Assembly (NCBI RefSeq): GCF_000005505.3
Contig: NC_016131.3
Location: 1 to 64,000 of the forward strand
Length of the DNA stretch: 64,000 bases
DNA from: Brachypodium distachyon
Taxonomy: Eukaryota; Streptophyta; Magnoliopsida; Poales; Poaceae
Reading direction: 5' to 3'
Shown here: piece by piece, positions 43,266 through 54,956 of the stretch
How positions within the stretch are numbered: the first letter of the stretch is position 1
Layout of the letters: the number at the start of each line of letters is the position of its first letter
The notes under the pieces: model-generated
Seen by the model: the letters and a program-made list of their open reading frames with translations, nothing else
The model's database searches: none
What the model was told of the DNA's origin: nothing
Program-made: the position numbers and the translations under genes

Positions 43266-45470
43266 TGTGACGCCCCGTTACCTCTGATGTAGTTAGCATA
43301 ACGGGAGAATCGCCACATACAGAGTTGCGCCAAGATCATCTTGAGGTAAACAGTAGCATGTACAAATAATAAACTTCACCGTTCACAGACGGCGCGTTAT
43401 TACAATGACGCTCGAAGTGTCTCTAAAGTCTTACTACGCCAACAGATGCCTCTAATGTAGATTAATAGGCCATCTTGATCTACCCTCCTGATGGTCTATG
43501 CTACATAATCTTCGCCTGTGGCATCCTCATACTCATACTCTACTTTAGCAAACTCAGTTTCATAGCAAGCACCGGACTCATCATAACTATCCGCCAACCC
43601 TATCCAGGTTGCTCCGACCTCTGAGCTACCTACCCGCCGAATATACTCTAGCCGTAACCCTGTTCGGGTCGGCCTACCTAGTACTGACCATACTAGTGGA
43701 TCTTCCTGATCCATATAAATATTATTAATATTTATAAAACTCATTTTGGTGACATGCAAGAATTTTGAATTTCGACAAATTTTATAAAAACATTTTCGAA
43801 GACATGTTCAAAGGGAGCGACTTGCCTGGTACCGCTCCGGTCAACTCGGAAACACCGTCCGGGTGTCCTACTCGTCCGGAGTCAACTCCTAATATTTAAT
43901 TCATACACATGTTTAACAAAATTTTCTAACCAATCAATGTAATAAGTGAAAATAAAAGTAAAAGGCAAACGTGCAACAACTTACGCTAGTTTTCCTATGC
44001 TATATTTAAGCCAATCAGATGAGAAGAATAAACATGTGTGTATGTGTGTGTGACCAGCAGCCAGCAGCAAGTAGTACTAATTTACCCAGCGTGTGACATC
44101 GATGTGTGAAGGCAAGAAAAGAAAACAAAAATGAAAATGGTCAGGCTGTAAAGCACTGCATGCTCAGAGCAAAACTCTACCGATCGCACCTATTCTCCTC
44201 CTCCCTCCTCTCTTTTCCTTCTCTAGTTCTCTGCCTCTTTCTCCCCATTCTCTCCCCCGAGCGAACGGAGCACATCGCCACCGCCTGGATCTCCCTATTC
44301 CGGCCATGGCCGGCCAAGCTGAGACCAGCCCTAGATTCCTCTCTCACTCCTCTTCTAGATCCCCAAATTAAATTCTACAAAACGCCACCAACTCACCCCG
44401 AAAATGTAACCCTAGTTCTTGGGGCTACCATGGCCGCCTCCGTCACCCTCGGGTCTGGCGAGGCCTGCTTCATCGTCTCCGGCGACCATGACGCTCTTTC
44501 TACGAGTTCTCTAGCAGCATGCGCAACTACATCGACGAGGACTGCCATGGCTTCACAGCACGGCTCAGGTGCCGCGGCCGTCGCCGACGACGGTGAGGCT
44601 GGGGTCATGCCTACTCCTTCCCAGCTTGCCGGCATTGGAACCGGAGGTCCGACGCCTGCAGCCGGGGGCCAACGGCTACCACTGCCGACTACTCCCTCTA
44701 GAACAGCTAAGTTATCTTTTTCCCTCCTATTTGACAGTGCATAAATCTAACCATGCATGTGCAGGTACAATAGCCAATGCAGTTGTTTGATTACTTACTA
44801 GAATATGAGAGCAATCGTGTGAGGCACAGATAAAATGAGGATTAAACAGGTAGAGCTATTTCTAGACATTGGCAAACAGAAGATACAAGTACACAGAGCA
44901 TAAGAGTTTAATTTCCCAGCTTAATACACAAAATTAGATGAGACAATCTACTAAACGTCATTGGTATCATTTAAACAAAATTATTAGTGTTCTACTGTTC
45001 TGGTGTTCTAGTGTTCTAGTGTGCCATTATATCTAAGTGTGCAAATTTTAAATCAACAAACAAAGACACACCAGAGCAAAATCTGAGAACTTATTAGTAC
45101 CTGTCCACTCCTTTTTGCAGCAAAGAAGAGCTCGTGGAGGAAGAAGAATGACTGTGTGAAAAGTGGTGGGTAGGTGGAAAGAGTAACAGTAAAAGAAAAA
45201 GGTTGCTATTTATAGTGTGTGTGGTAAAAATGCATGTCCCCCACATGGTGCTTCCATGGTGACAAATGGCACACAGCAAGTGACAAATGTCAATCATGCA
45301 GCTGGGCCCACCCAGGGGTTTCTTAGCTGCTAAGAAATTGCCCAAGGGCTGAAATGTAAATCTAAAAGGACTTTTTAGTAATTTTCAAAACATTTGTTTA
45401 TAATAAAGGACCTTGTATTATTTTTGTGATGTATGGTGTAATTTGGGTTTGAGAAACCTAGGGTTTCACA
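43266..45470 (-). mobile_element. Gypsy LTR, central copy shared by two elements
   Basis: 2,205 bp, TGTGACGCC to GGTTTCACA. It has a primer-binding site on its left and a polypurine tract plus pol on its right, so it is both the 5' LTR of the left element and the 3' LTR of the truncated right element. A minus-strand TATAAATA lies at 45207-45214. About 260 bp at 43930-44190 is lacking in the outer LTR. Confidence 0.9.
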
Positions 45471-45506
45471 TCCCTCCCCACTTAAAAGAAATTTCGTCCT
45501 CGAAAT

Positions 45507-47241
45507 TTAAGGTCGAACCTTAAAAAGGTGTGGATATTTCTTGGATAGGTCTTCCTCTTTTTCCCAAGTCGCTTCTCGCTCCGGATGATCTCCCCATTGC
45601 ACTTTGCAGTATCTATTTGTCCTATTTCGCAATTTCTTTTCGTCGGTTACCAAGATTCGGCTTGGTTGCTCTTCGTAGGTTAGATCCTTTCGAAGAATTA
45701 ATCCTTGTTCGGAGATCCTTTCTCTTGGTGGTTTTATGCTTTTGCAGAGTTGAGAAATATGGAACACATCCTGAATCCCTTGCAAATGTGCTGGCAATTC
45801 TAATTGGTAGGCAACGGGTCCTCTCCTCCTTATGACTCGATATGGTCCGATATATCGTGGACTTAGTTTTCCTTGTATGCCAAAGCGTTTGACACCTCTC
45901 ATTGGCGAGACCTTTAGGTACACAAAGTCTCCAGGTTGGTAGTGTAGGTCTCGACACCCTTTGTCCGCATAACTCTTTTGTCTGCTTTGGGCGGCTTTCA
46001 GACGCTCTCTAATTACGCGAACTTTTTCCTCCGTCTCTCGAACAAGGTCCGATGCTAGGAGTTTTCTTTCTCCGGCTTCTGTCCAACATATTGGGGTATG
46101 ACATCTCCTACCATAGAAAGCCTCAAATGGGTACATACCAATACTAGCTTGGTAACTGTTGTTGTACGCGAACTCTGCTAGTGGCAAGTGTTTGCTCCAC
46201 GAGTCGCCAAAATCCAATATACATGCCCTCGGCATGTCTTCTATTATTTGGTTTACTCGCTCAACCTGACCACTAGTCTGTGGATGGTACGCGGTGCTAA
46301 AGTCCAACTTAGTTCCCAATGCTTCTTGCAATTTTTCCCGGAACTTGGATGTGAACATAGACCCAGGGTCAGTCACAATTTTAGATGGTGTCCCATGCAG
46401 AGTTACTATTCTCTGAATGTAGAGTTCTGCCAATTTCTCTCTGGAAGATCCTAGGGCTAAGGGAATAAAGTGCGTAGATTTCGTGAGTCGATCCACTATA
46501 ACCCATATAATTTCCTCTTTCTTTGATGTCTTGGGTTGTCCGGTAGTAAAGTCCAGGTGTATTTCTTCCCATTTCCACTCTGGAATTGGAAGAGGCTGCA
46601 ACAACCTGGTGGTTTTTGGTGTTCCGCTTTGACCCTCTTACAAGTGTCACACTCATCCACATACTGAGCTATTTCCTTTTTCATATTTCTCCACCAGAAT
46701 GTACCTTTCACATCATGATACATTTTTGTGCTCCTTGGGTGTATGGTGTAGGTGGGGTGGTATGTGCCTCCTGTAGGATTATTTGCTTAATATCCTCGAG
46801 GTTTGGCACACATATTCTGGTTTTATGCCAAAGAGATCCATCTTCCGCTATTCGGAATTGCGATGGCTCACCTTCTTGTATTATGCGTTTCTCCTCACAG
46901 ATAAACTCATCCTTGACTTGATTTTCCCTTATTTGGTCCAATAAATTGGGTCTTAATGTTAATGCGGCCAACATATGCTCCACTGGTTTATGTATGATTT
47001 CAATTCCCATATTTTCTAGCTCACGTATCAGGTGTTTTCCAAAGGTTGGAATTTCCAGGTGGCTACACGAGGTTTTTCGGCTAAGGGCATCTGCAACCAC
47101 ATTAGCCTTTCCAGGGTGGTAGTTAATTCCAAGGTCATAGTTCTTGATAAGTTCTAACCACCGTTTTTGTCTCAAATTGAGCTCCTTTTGGGTAAAAATA
47201 TATTTGAGACTCTTTTGGTCCGTGTACAACTCACAACTCAC
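45507..47241 (-). pseudogene. Second gypsy pol copy, 5'-truncated
   Basis: Near-identical to 36060-37800: RNase H remnant ([14 protein letters not shown]), integrase finger and core (VTDPGSMF replaces the usual VTDRGSMF), SGQVERVNQ, then the chromodomain-like VQWGDHPEREATWE. Frame changes lie near 46720 and 46600. Similarity stops at about 47237-47250, where unique sequence begins; gag, protease and most RT are absent. Here the stretch around [15 protein letters not shown] reads through, whereas the first copy is broken there. Confidence 0.88.
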
Positions 47242-47400
47242 AACGACTCTTATGGTTAGTATTGCATTTTTTCTAATAAATGTTTTAACAATGGCGTGGA
47301 ATTATAAGTATATAAGATTAGCACATGGTTGATGGTTCTGCTATAGTATATAAATAATTGACAGTGGTATAATTCTATTAAATGTTTTGCACATGAATGA

Positions 47401-49099
47401 TGCAATCGGAGCATCTTATGATCGTTACCTGCGCAATGGGGTACAAACACAGCTTTTCATATTGACCTAGCAATTCCCCCCACTAGCAGGGCTGCTGGGA
47501 TGGCTGCTGGAATGGGTGCTGGGATGGCTGCCTATGGTGTTGATGAACGGCGTATGATGGGTGTTGTTGGTATGGACAGCAGAGGGATGGGCTACGGTCG
47601 CAGACCTGACCCCCCTCTTCCTCCGGATGCATCAAGCACTTTGTATATTGAGGGATTACCTGCAAACTGCACACGCCGGGAGGTTTCTCGTATCCTTCTT
47701 CAAGATCTTTTTACCTTTTCTAAATGGGTTTTTCCGCTTTGAACATTCCAATGACTGCTATCTCACTTGTGATGTTTCAGTTTACTTATATTGAATAGCA
47801 TACGCATCGTTTTTAGTTTGTAATCCCACTGTACATAAAGGACAGGTCTGCTTTAATCTTTTATATGCGTGAAATGTGTACTTCTCACATATCTGTCTAT
47901 GCCTTGCATCTACTGTGCATTCATCTATGCTGACAATATGCATATTGAGTTTCTTTAATTTCTCAAATAGCAATAGCAATAACTGCTTAGATAGAAATTG
48001 ATACTGCAAATAGCAAAATGTGTGGTAAAGCTTTTGTTGAGAGGATTATGGTCATGTTTTCCTTCTCTTTCACATTGTTCATGAATTTACAAATTTTTTT
48101 AAATATGATCCTGTTGCCAGTTCGATTGAAAATACCAATTGAGGATACATGTACACGTGGCCACACTCTTGATGTGTTTTTATTCCTTAACTGTTTTGTT
48201 CTGCAGACATATTTCGCCCATTTGTAGGTTTTCCTGAAGTGCGATTTGTCAACAAAGAGTCCAGACATGTATGTTAACTATGCTATGCCTTAGGCCCTTT
48301 TACAGTAATAATTCTTTCAATGATGAATGATGAGGTATCTTATGCTTTAACTTTTATGCAGCCTGGTGGAGACCCACATGTGTTGTGTTTTGTTGATTTT
48401 GACAACCGTACTCAAGCTACAGTTGCTCTTGAAGCGTTGCAAGGTGATGATACTTATATTTATGGATATGGAGTATGTAGGGGTGTTGATTACTTGACGA
48501 AATTTTGTGAGATGCAATTTCCCATGTTTATTCTTGTTAAATTCTGTTATACTTCTCCGCATTCACTTCTAGTTTGTTGCGAAGCTTGTTTTCAAATTGG
48601 TAATCATACCTGTCCATTCAATCTAACTTTGTGCAAGTCCTGTAACATAGTTTTTAAGTTCATATGCTAGTTATAGAAGCCCGCTAACAGTTATGTGGGT
48701 ATACAACGGTAAACCCAACTTTACTGCATTCCAGACAACACTCAGCATTTCCAGAGTACCAAGCCATAGCATTGCTTGACAACTAGCTTTGTTGTACTAT
48801 TCCTACCCATCTAATACTAGTTATAAAATTTTACCAAGTTTTTCTATAGGATCTAACAGTCGCATTTTGCATCCTGATCTGCATGGGACCAGTGGTTGAA
48901 GGCAAAACATGAACTCTTCCTATTCTTGTTAAGGTCCAATCTCTTGTTCACACGGCGGCCAGAGCAGTATAAACCATCGCGATTTCGTTTTGCAGGTTAT
49001 TAGTTTGACAAACACGATCACGAGTCAGCCCATTTGCGGCTGCAATTCTCACGCTTTCCTGGTCCGAGGTCAGCTGGCGGGCCTCGCGGTAGGCGTTAA
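47401..49099 (+). pseudogene. RRM protein of the nuclear-speckle RNA-binding type, 5'-truncated with an in-frame stop
   Basis: Family members bind pre-mRNA and influence splicing. Recognisable exons are about 47401-47440 (ASYDRYLRNG), about 47471-47689 (MGYGRRPDPPLPPDASSTLYIEGLPANCTRREVS, the RRM RNP2 strand), 48207-48268 (IFRPFVGFPEVRFVNKE), 48362-48443 (GDPHVLCFVDFDN, RNP1-like, then ATVALEALQ) and 48996-49099 (FDKHDHESAHLRLQFSRFPG). The phases agree from the second exon on. The last exon has TAG (49001-49003) at its third complete codon, losing the final RRM strand. No first exon is found: sequence just upstream is the truncated gypsy copy. The first listed junction does not splice cleanly. 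Confidence 0.72.
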
Positions 49100-50566
49100 G
49101 ATGCGTGGACCTCACGGTTGCCGAACCTATCGTTTATACGAGCGATCAATCTGCCGTGGCGTAATGCTTCGAGCCTTCGATATGACGCTGAAATCCTCGG
49201 TGGCTTTTCTTTAGGGTTCTTCAGCTCATTCCGTGAATGCGTGAAAGGGACAAACGCAATAATTGTTATTTGGCCTCTTGTCATTAGATTGCCGTAGCGT
49301 GTGTTAGGGATGGAACTTTAAGTTATTTGACACTGTATCTGCTGCCTTAGTTGTTATTATCTACTGTAACTTCGTTACCTTGCTATCCGAGGCAAGAGTT
49401 TGTTATACAGTGAACAATATGTTCTTAAAATTAGATGTTTGTTGTTAGCCTTGTTTACCTTAGTAATATTGTCCCAGTTGGTGTTTCTTGCCCGTATACC
49501 AAAATTTCTAGTTCATATAGAAGCTTATTTCTGTTCCACCAACCCCCCTACTTGTGGTTGCCTAGTTATGCGTCTTGCTTGGCCCTTTGCCACTCCCCAG
49601 TTAAGAACTAAGGGAGGGCTGGGCCTGCTTTCGTGTTTCTTGCATTCTTTTGAACAGCCAAAGGTCCTTAACAATTCTGATTAAATGACTTTCACTGGAC
49701 AATGATCATAGTGAGCATGTTAATTTTGTTTTATTGGCATCCGTCATAAATCTTGGGATCTAATCATGTGGACATGTGGCGCCGGAGACTTCGGTGATCA
49801 TGGCATTGTTATCATATTTAACCAGTGTTCCATGCTGCAATGCCTGTACAACCCCCTACCTCTACCATAAGCAGTGTTAAGGTGACTACCCAGTTCAGTC
49901 TTGCATATGCACACAGGTAATTTAGTTTGTCTTTAATCATCTAAAGTTCTTCTTTAAACCTTGTAACTTCTAGTTTTGGATCACATGGCCTTTAGAAAGT
50001 TTCCTCATTTTCTTTCAGCTGGCATGCTTCAGGCATTCACTTTAAATAATGATATTGCATATTCACGTTCTCATTCTCATGCTCAACAACTTTTGGCAGT
50101 TGTTTTCATCTTATAATAATATTTTGATTTGTTGTTTTTTGTTACAAAATAGTTCGTTTTTGAACTAATTGGCTTGACCTAAACGACGTATATTCAAGAA
50201 TGGAGGTTATATTGACCTAAACCACAGCTTACCTCCTTGGAGGAAGCAGTTTGCCCCCATTCAACGGACCCAAACTGTATTTGTGAGTTGCTGATGAATC
50301 GTTCATCGAGCCAACCTGATTATTTCTGGAACAAAAGAAGAGTGCGTTTCACTTCATCAACCTATATATCTGCATCAGTCCTGCAATGAATCTGTCTGCT
50401 GTGGTGGGATTGGATGTGAGAGGTGAGGGGCGTTTAAACACATGCTTTGATTATAATCAGCCGACTGCGTACAGGAGTTGGGCCTTATGTTTAGGTGTGG
50501 CCCAACTACGAGCTGGAGCCCAACTCGGAGAAGGGATCCGATGGAGCCTAGGGTTTGCGGGGCGGG
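49100..50566. other. Intergenic / former 3' UTR, no gene recognised
   Basis: The first few hundred bases may be 3' UTR of the RRM copy. No domain was seen in the short frames. Confidence 0.45.
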
Positions 50567-50574
50567 TATATATA
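50567..50574 (+). promoter_or_regulatory. TATA box of the orphan gene
   Basis: TATATATA in GCGGGTATATATACAGG, 96 bp upstream of the chosen ATG at 50663. It is followed by a C-rich leader, typical for grass promoters. Confidence 0.7.
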
Positions 50575-50662
50575 CAGGGGTTTCCTCTCCCTTCCTGGGT
50601 CCAAGGCAAACTCCAGATCCAGATTATCTAATCTAATCGGGAGAAGAAGAGGTGAGCTTGAG

Positions 50663-51181
50663 ATGGAGAGAGAGGTCGCGGCGATGGCTACCCGGCTGGA
50701 GTCGTCGGTGGGGCTGAAGAGGAAGGTGGACGTCTGCCATTACATGGTGGAGTTCGCAGACGATTTCCGCGACGTCGACATTAAAGGAGGGATGGTGATG
50801 GTCGGCATCCGCGACCACGGGATGGAGAAGACCAAGGACGGGAAGGGCAGCGGCCACATCGAGCTCCCGAAGACCAAGGGCGGCGAGGCGGAGTCCGGAT
50901 CGAAGACCAAGGGCGAGGGCAGCTCCACCACTGCCAAGCCGGCGGGGGGCCGGAAGAGGACCAAGATAGTGAAATACAGGATGGACAAGTCGTTGAAACC
51001 TTTATTCAGCAAGAAACCTATCCCCTTCGATCTATCTCGTCACGGTGAAGCCTTCGCTGCTGCCCTCCGGAACTACCTCGAGTTGGAAAGGAGCATCCTC
51101 GAGCAGTTCGAGACCAAGGGATACGCCGAGTACGAGAGGGAGGAGGTCACCGACGACGAGGAGGATCCGATTTCTGTTTAA
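50663..51181 (+). CDS. Small lysine-rich protein of unknown function
   Basis: 172 residues, single exon. It starts MEREVAAMATRLESSVGLKR; an ATG upstream at 50555 is in frame but would precede the TATA box. Residues about 18-50 contain a conserved-looking block (KVDVCHYMVEFADDFRDVDI). The middle is Lys/Gly/Ser-rich (KTKGGEAESGSKTKGEGSS) and probably disordered. The C-terminal third (KPIPFDLSRHGEAFAAAL, then NYLELERSILEQFE) is likely helical. It ends in an acidic tail (EEVTDDEEDPISV). GC-rich coding against AT-rich flanks supports a real gene. I do not recognise the family, and no signal peptide or membrane segment is visible. Confidence 0.7.
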   Translation: MEREVAAMATRLESSVGLKRKVDVCHYMVEFADDFRDVDIKGGMVMVGIRDHGMEKTKDGKGSGHIELPKTKGGEAESGSKTKGEGSSTTAKPAGGRKRTKIVKYRMDKSLKPLFSKKPIPFDLSRHGEAFAAALRNYLELERSILEQFETKGYAEYEREEVTDDEEDPISV

Positions 51182-51987
51182 TTCTGTTTTAAGTGTGTCT
51201 TAATAATTTCTACACAATTAATTGGTCATTTTAGAATGCATCTTGAAACTTTTTATTATTCCAACAAATGCAAAATTTGGGGACTTGGATTAGCAATATT
51301 TTTATTATTCATGTATGCTGGACACTGAGTTTAATTTGGAACTTAACTTATGTGTCATGTCATACTGTCGTGTGTTCCATGCATGTTAAATTGATGGGAG
51401 CATCTATTATCAGCAAGACACTGCACTTGCAGAAATTCAATCAGAATAGCTTACTGTTAGCTGACATTAGCAATAGCCGGGTTCAGTTGTATCTCCGTGC
51501 ATATTATGAGATGTTAATAGTCGCAGAGTGTATTACCTTACCTGTGTCACTGTGCAGCAGGCAGTCGTAGGCCCCTTTTGGTTCAGCTTCCTACGGGTGC
51601 TTTTGCTGTCAAAAAGCTGAACGCTAACCAAGGTAGTGTTTGGTTGGGGGTGAAAATTTTTGCACACACTTTTGATCGCTAATTAGGAGTATTAAATTAA
51701 GGCAGTTTACAAAACTACCACCACAACTCCTGGGCTAATAATCTAATGAGGCCTTTGACTCCATAATTAGAAGATGGTTACTGTAGCAAATCATATATTA
51801 ACTAGGCCCATTAGATTCGTCAGGCAAAGTTGTACTTATCTGTGAAAAGGTTTTTCAAATAGACTTTATTTAGTACTCCAAGATTCCAAAGACCTGAAAC
51901 TCGCAGCAGCAGCTTCCGAACGCAGGTGCTTTCGCTCAGTGCAATTCGCAAAGCACGCAGGCTCCTGCTTCTTCCACGGCTGCGAAA
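51182..51987. other. Intergenic; MITE-like sequence around 51566-51860
   Basis: GTGAAAATTTTTGCACACACTTTTGATCGCTAATTAGGAG (about 51650) and the following CTCCTGGGCTAATAATCTAATGAGGC are phrases that recur in a common grass MITE family. GGCCCCTTTTGGTT near 51569 may be its terminus; a partner-like AACCAAACAGGC lies at 53502. Boundaries are not proven. Confidence 0.4.
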
Positions 51988-52416
51988 CAATGTTTTCTGA
52001 TCGGCTGATCGTTCCTAATCGTTCTGGCATCGATCAGGACGATTAATCGACCTCTGATCGATCTGATCGTCCATATAATCGTCCAGCATAGAGCAGGATT
52101 ATATATCATTACATGTATGGTATATATACCATATACCATATATTTATATAGTAGACATCGAGCATCAAGTGTTCAAGACTATATTTCTACTTAGTTGATT
52201 ACTTACCTGTGAGATCTGACTCTATATTCTTGCCCCAGCCTCCGTATGTTTGCTGAACTTCTGCATGAATGTCCTAGCCCATCTGTCTTTTTATTTCTGA
52301 TCGATCTAGGGAGCTAATCGGACGATCAGGTTTCTGATCGCTCTGATCTGATCGTAGGGCCTAATCGAGTGCTAAGGACTGATCAGGATGATTAATCGGA
52401 CGATCAGAAAACATTG
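51988..52416. mobile_element. hAT-like non-autonomous element, 429 bp
   Basis: Perfect 15-bp terminal inverted repeats: CAATGTTTTCTGATC (51988-52002) and GATCAGAAAACATTG (52402-52416). The flanking 8-mers CTGCGAAA and CTGCCAAG agree at six of eight positions, consistent with the 8-bp duplication of hAT elements. The interior is packed with CTGATCG/CGATCAG words and holds a TATATACCATATACCATATA stretch. No transposase. Confidence 0.72.
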
Positions 52417-52523
52417 CTGCCAAGTCCAACATTTCGAAGAAATTACCCATGGATAAGTTACATAACGCTTCGCTTCTTTTCTTTCCAGACAACCAGACCT
52501 GAGCACGGGGAGAAATTTCAATA

Positions 52524-52575
52524 TTTGACACCCAATTCGTCTGCCTCGCAAGATTTGACACCCAATTCGTCTGCC
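52524..52575. repeat. Short direct repeat
   Basis: TTTGACACCCAATTCGTCTG followed by CC occurs at 52524-52545 and 52554-52575. It is followed by a Pro/Ala-codon GC-rich stretch (to 52860) that is open in several frames but has no recognisable protein. Confidence 0.75.
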
Positions 52576-52931
52576 GTTGCAGCAGATCCCGCCGTCCCCA
52601 GCGGCGGTCCTCCCAACCGGCAGCCACCCTCCCCGCCGGCGGCCTCCCTTCCGGCCGCCCTCCCCACTTGCGGCGCCCCAAGCGACGGCCTCCCTGCTGG
52701 CCGCCGTCTGCAACGCCGGCCGTCCTCCCCACCTGCAGCTCCCCCAGCGGCGGCCTACCTGCCGGCCGCTGTCCGCAACGCCGGCCCCCCTCCCCAACTG
52801 CAGCGCCCCTCCCTCCCGGCGGCCCATCTCCGGCCAGCTCCTCTCCATCGGCAACCTGGTGGTGCTCGGGTGATGCTTTGCTCTTGAATAATGCAGTGCT
52901 GTTGAGATCGACTTGTAGCGACAGAAATGTA

Positions 52932-52989
52932 CTCCCTCCGTTCCAAATTATAGGTCGTTTTGACTTTATTAGATTTGGAACGGAGGGAG
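52932..52989. mobile_element. Stowaway-type mini-MITE, 58 bp
   Basis: CTCCCTCCGTTCCAAAT and ATTTGGAACGGAGGGAG are near-exact inverted ends separated by about 20 bp, with TA on both sides (52930-52931, 52990-52991). Confidence 0.88.
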
Positions 52990-54956
52990 TAGCAAATAAA
53001 CAAAACAGAAGTTCACTGAATATTGCCACTCTCATTCTGAATTTATAATGTAGAAGATGTCACTTGATTTCAAAAGTGCTATTGGAGCAGAGTACAACAG
53101 ACATTTGGCACAGCCCGAACACAAGAAGCTGATACTTTGGTTAGTGCGAGAGGGAAATAGCTATGTGGATCACATGTTAATGGTGAACATTAATATATGA
53201 ACCATATATCTTTGGTAAAACGTTGTCCTTGTATAGTTGTATTTATACTTGAACCTTATGGTAATGGTGGATGCAAAATTAAAAAAATAAATCAAGTTCC
53301 CCTTTCTAAAATGGTCATTTACATGTTATTCAATAAACAACACAATGTTTTACAATCAATTTGCACGTCAACAGCCTCTCAAGCCTTCCAGGGGCATTAC
53401 AGACCTTTCTTGCCAAATCTATAGTTTCACAGCTGCTTCAACCAAACGGCTGCTTTCTCACAGCACAGTTCACAGCAGCTTTTTCACAGCTCACAACCCA
53501 ACCAAACAGGCATATAATCTGCTTGTGGCTTTCTGAACTGTACCCTTCTTTAAAAGAACCATGGCAACCCATTGCTGGTGGAGCGGGGTGGGGCGGGTAC
53601 ACTACTACAAGACCTGGCTGCTGACCCTTGAGGTCACGGACTTCTCGCTTTGGGTCAGCTGGAAAACTGCTGCAGACACTTTAGATGTTTAATTCTTGTT
53701 TGCTGTTTGTCGTGCTGTGTTTCTGAACTTCGTTTTGGTTGCGATTTGAACTTCTGTTCAGAGAGGCTTCTGCGGTTGTAATGATGTTCTGGTTTTCAGG
53801 GTCTCCGCAGGACACATGCATATCAGATCTAGCCAACTTGCCTGCTATTGACTCCTATCAATCTTGTTCTGCAATAGACTTGCAGGGCATTACGTGCTAT
53901 ATTTTGTTAGTCACAGAATGGCATATTTGTTGTAAGTTTTTTGAGCTTTTCATGCAAGAAAAATGTATAGATTCCTGTTGCCACTTTTGGTGTCTGGAAG
54001 TACATATCTTTCTTGAGGCATCTTTTTCATGAATTGGCACGTGTTGCAGCAGGGAGAATGCCTCCTTTCAGTGTACCATTCATAAACTTTTATCATGGCA
54101 GGTCCATATAATTGAAGGAACATGAGATAGTGAAAATCTGAAGTTAATCTCCAAAGTTCTATCTCATTTTAGGGCAGCACATCGGCTAGATTCATCCTGA
54201 CAAACCACTTTCCTCGATTAAAATGCTGCCAGACACTATATTACTGTTTTCAACATTATAATAGATGGTTTCAGTTTATATTGCGCTGTAAGATAAAGGA
54301 ATTACCAGTGCTGATGCATTATTGTTTGAAGGATATGCCTGCAGCTCTAGTGGTATTGACTTTTTTATAATGCTACAAGACGCCCATGTTATGCAATATA
54401 TTTGCTCTCTTAGATCAATCACCGAAAACCGACAATAGGCGAATGGAAAAAAAAGTAACAAGTAAGCTTGTTCGTAATTGATTTATATATGCAATTTTTG
54501 CTCTGAAACAAATGTCATCTATCTTTACTGGCACCTGGAAACTTATTCCCTTGACAGGCTGAAACTCGAATTTAAATGACATGAAGACCTTGATGAATTA
54601 AAGAACCAGTGGGCAGTGTGGATGCTATATTCTCTATCACCAAGTGATTCTAAAGGTTCGTTTGTCTAACAGTTGAGAGACTTTTGAAACCCGTTTCTTA
54701 TGCTTTCCTATGGTGTCTTAAGTGCCCTTGTTATGCGCTACTCTTGTCAGGCTAACCAACTGTAGGTAAAATACATAATCACACCAAGAAGATGTTTGTT
54801 GTATCACTGTAAAAGCATCTTATCACACCAATTGTTATGCGCTACTCTGCATTTTTGGATCAGTTCCCTTTTTAGGGGCGCTCTTATTATGCCTTTCTCT
54901 TCGGTATTCTTGTATGGTTAGTTTTATTATGCACTTGTTATGCACTTGCCTCTGCC
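52990..54956. other. Intergenic, no gene recognised
   Basis: CACTACTACAAGACC at about 53599 looks like a CACTA-type terminus without a partner. Otherwise AT-rich and featureless; the short frames lack domains. Confidence 0.45.

Noticed and set aside
36051..47241. Endogenous pararetrovirus as an explanation for the RT/integrase region
   Set aside because: Integrase, chromodomain-like tail, LTRs with primer-binding site and polypurine tract all point to a Ty3/gypsy retrotransposon; no movement-protein or coat-type region was seen.
50555..50662. Upstream in-frame ATG for the orphan gene
   Set aside because: It precedes the TATA box at 50567-50574, so a transcript from that promoter could not include it.
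52361..53048. Overlapping Pro/Arg/Gly-rich frames on both strands
   Set aside because: GC-rich low complexity beside the hAT element and a MITE; no frame has conserved blocks, and frames cross transposon borders.
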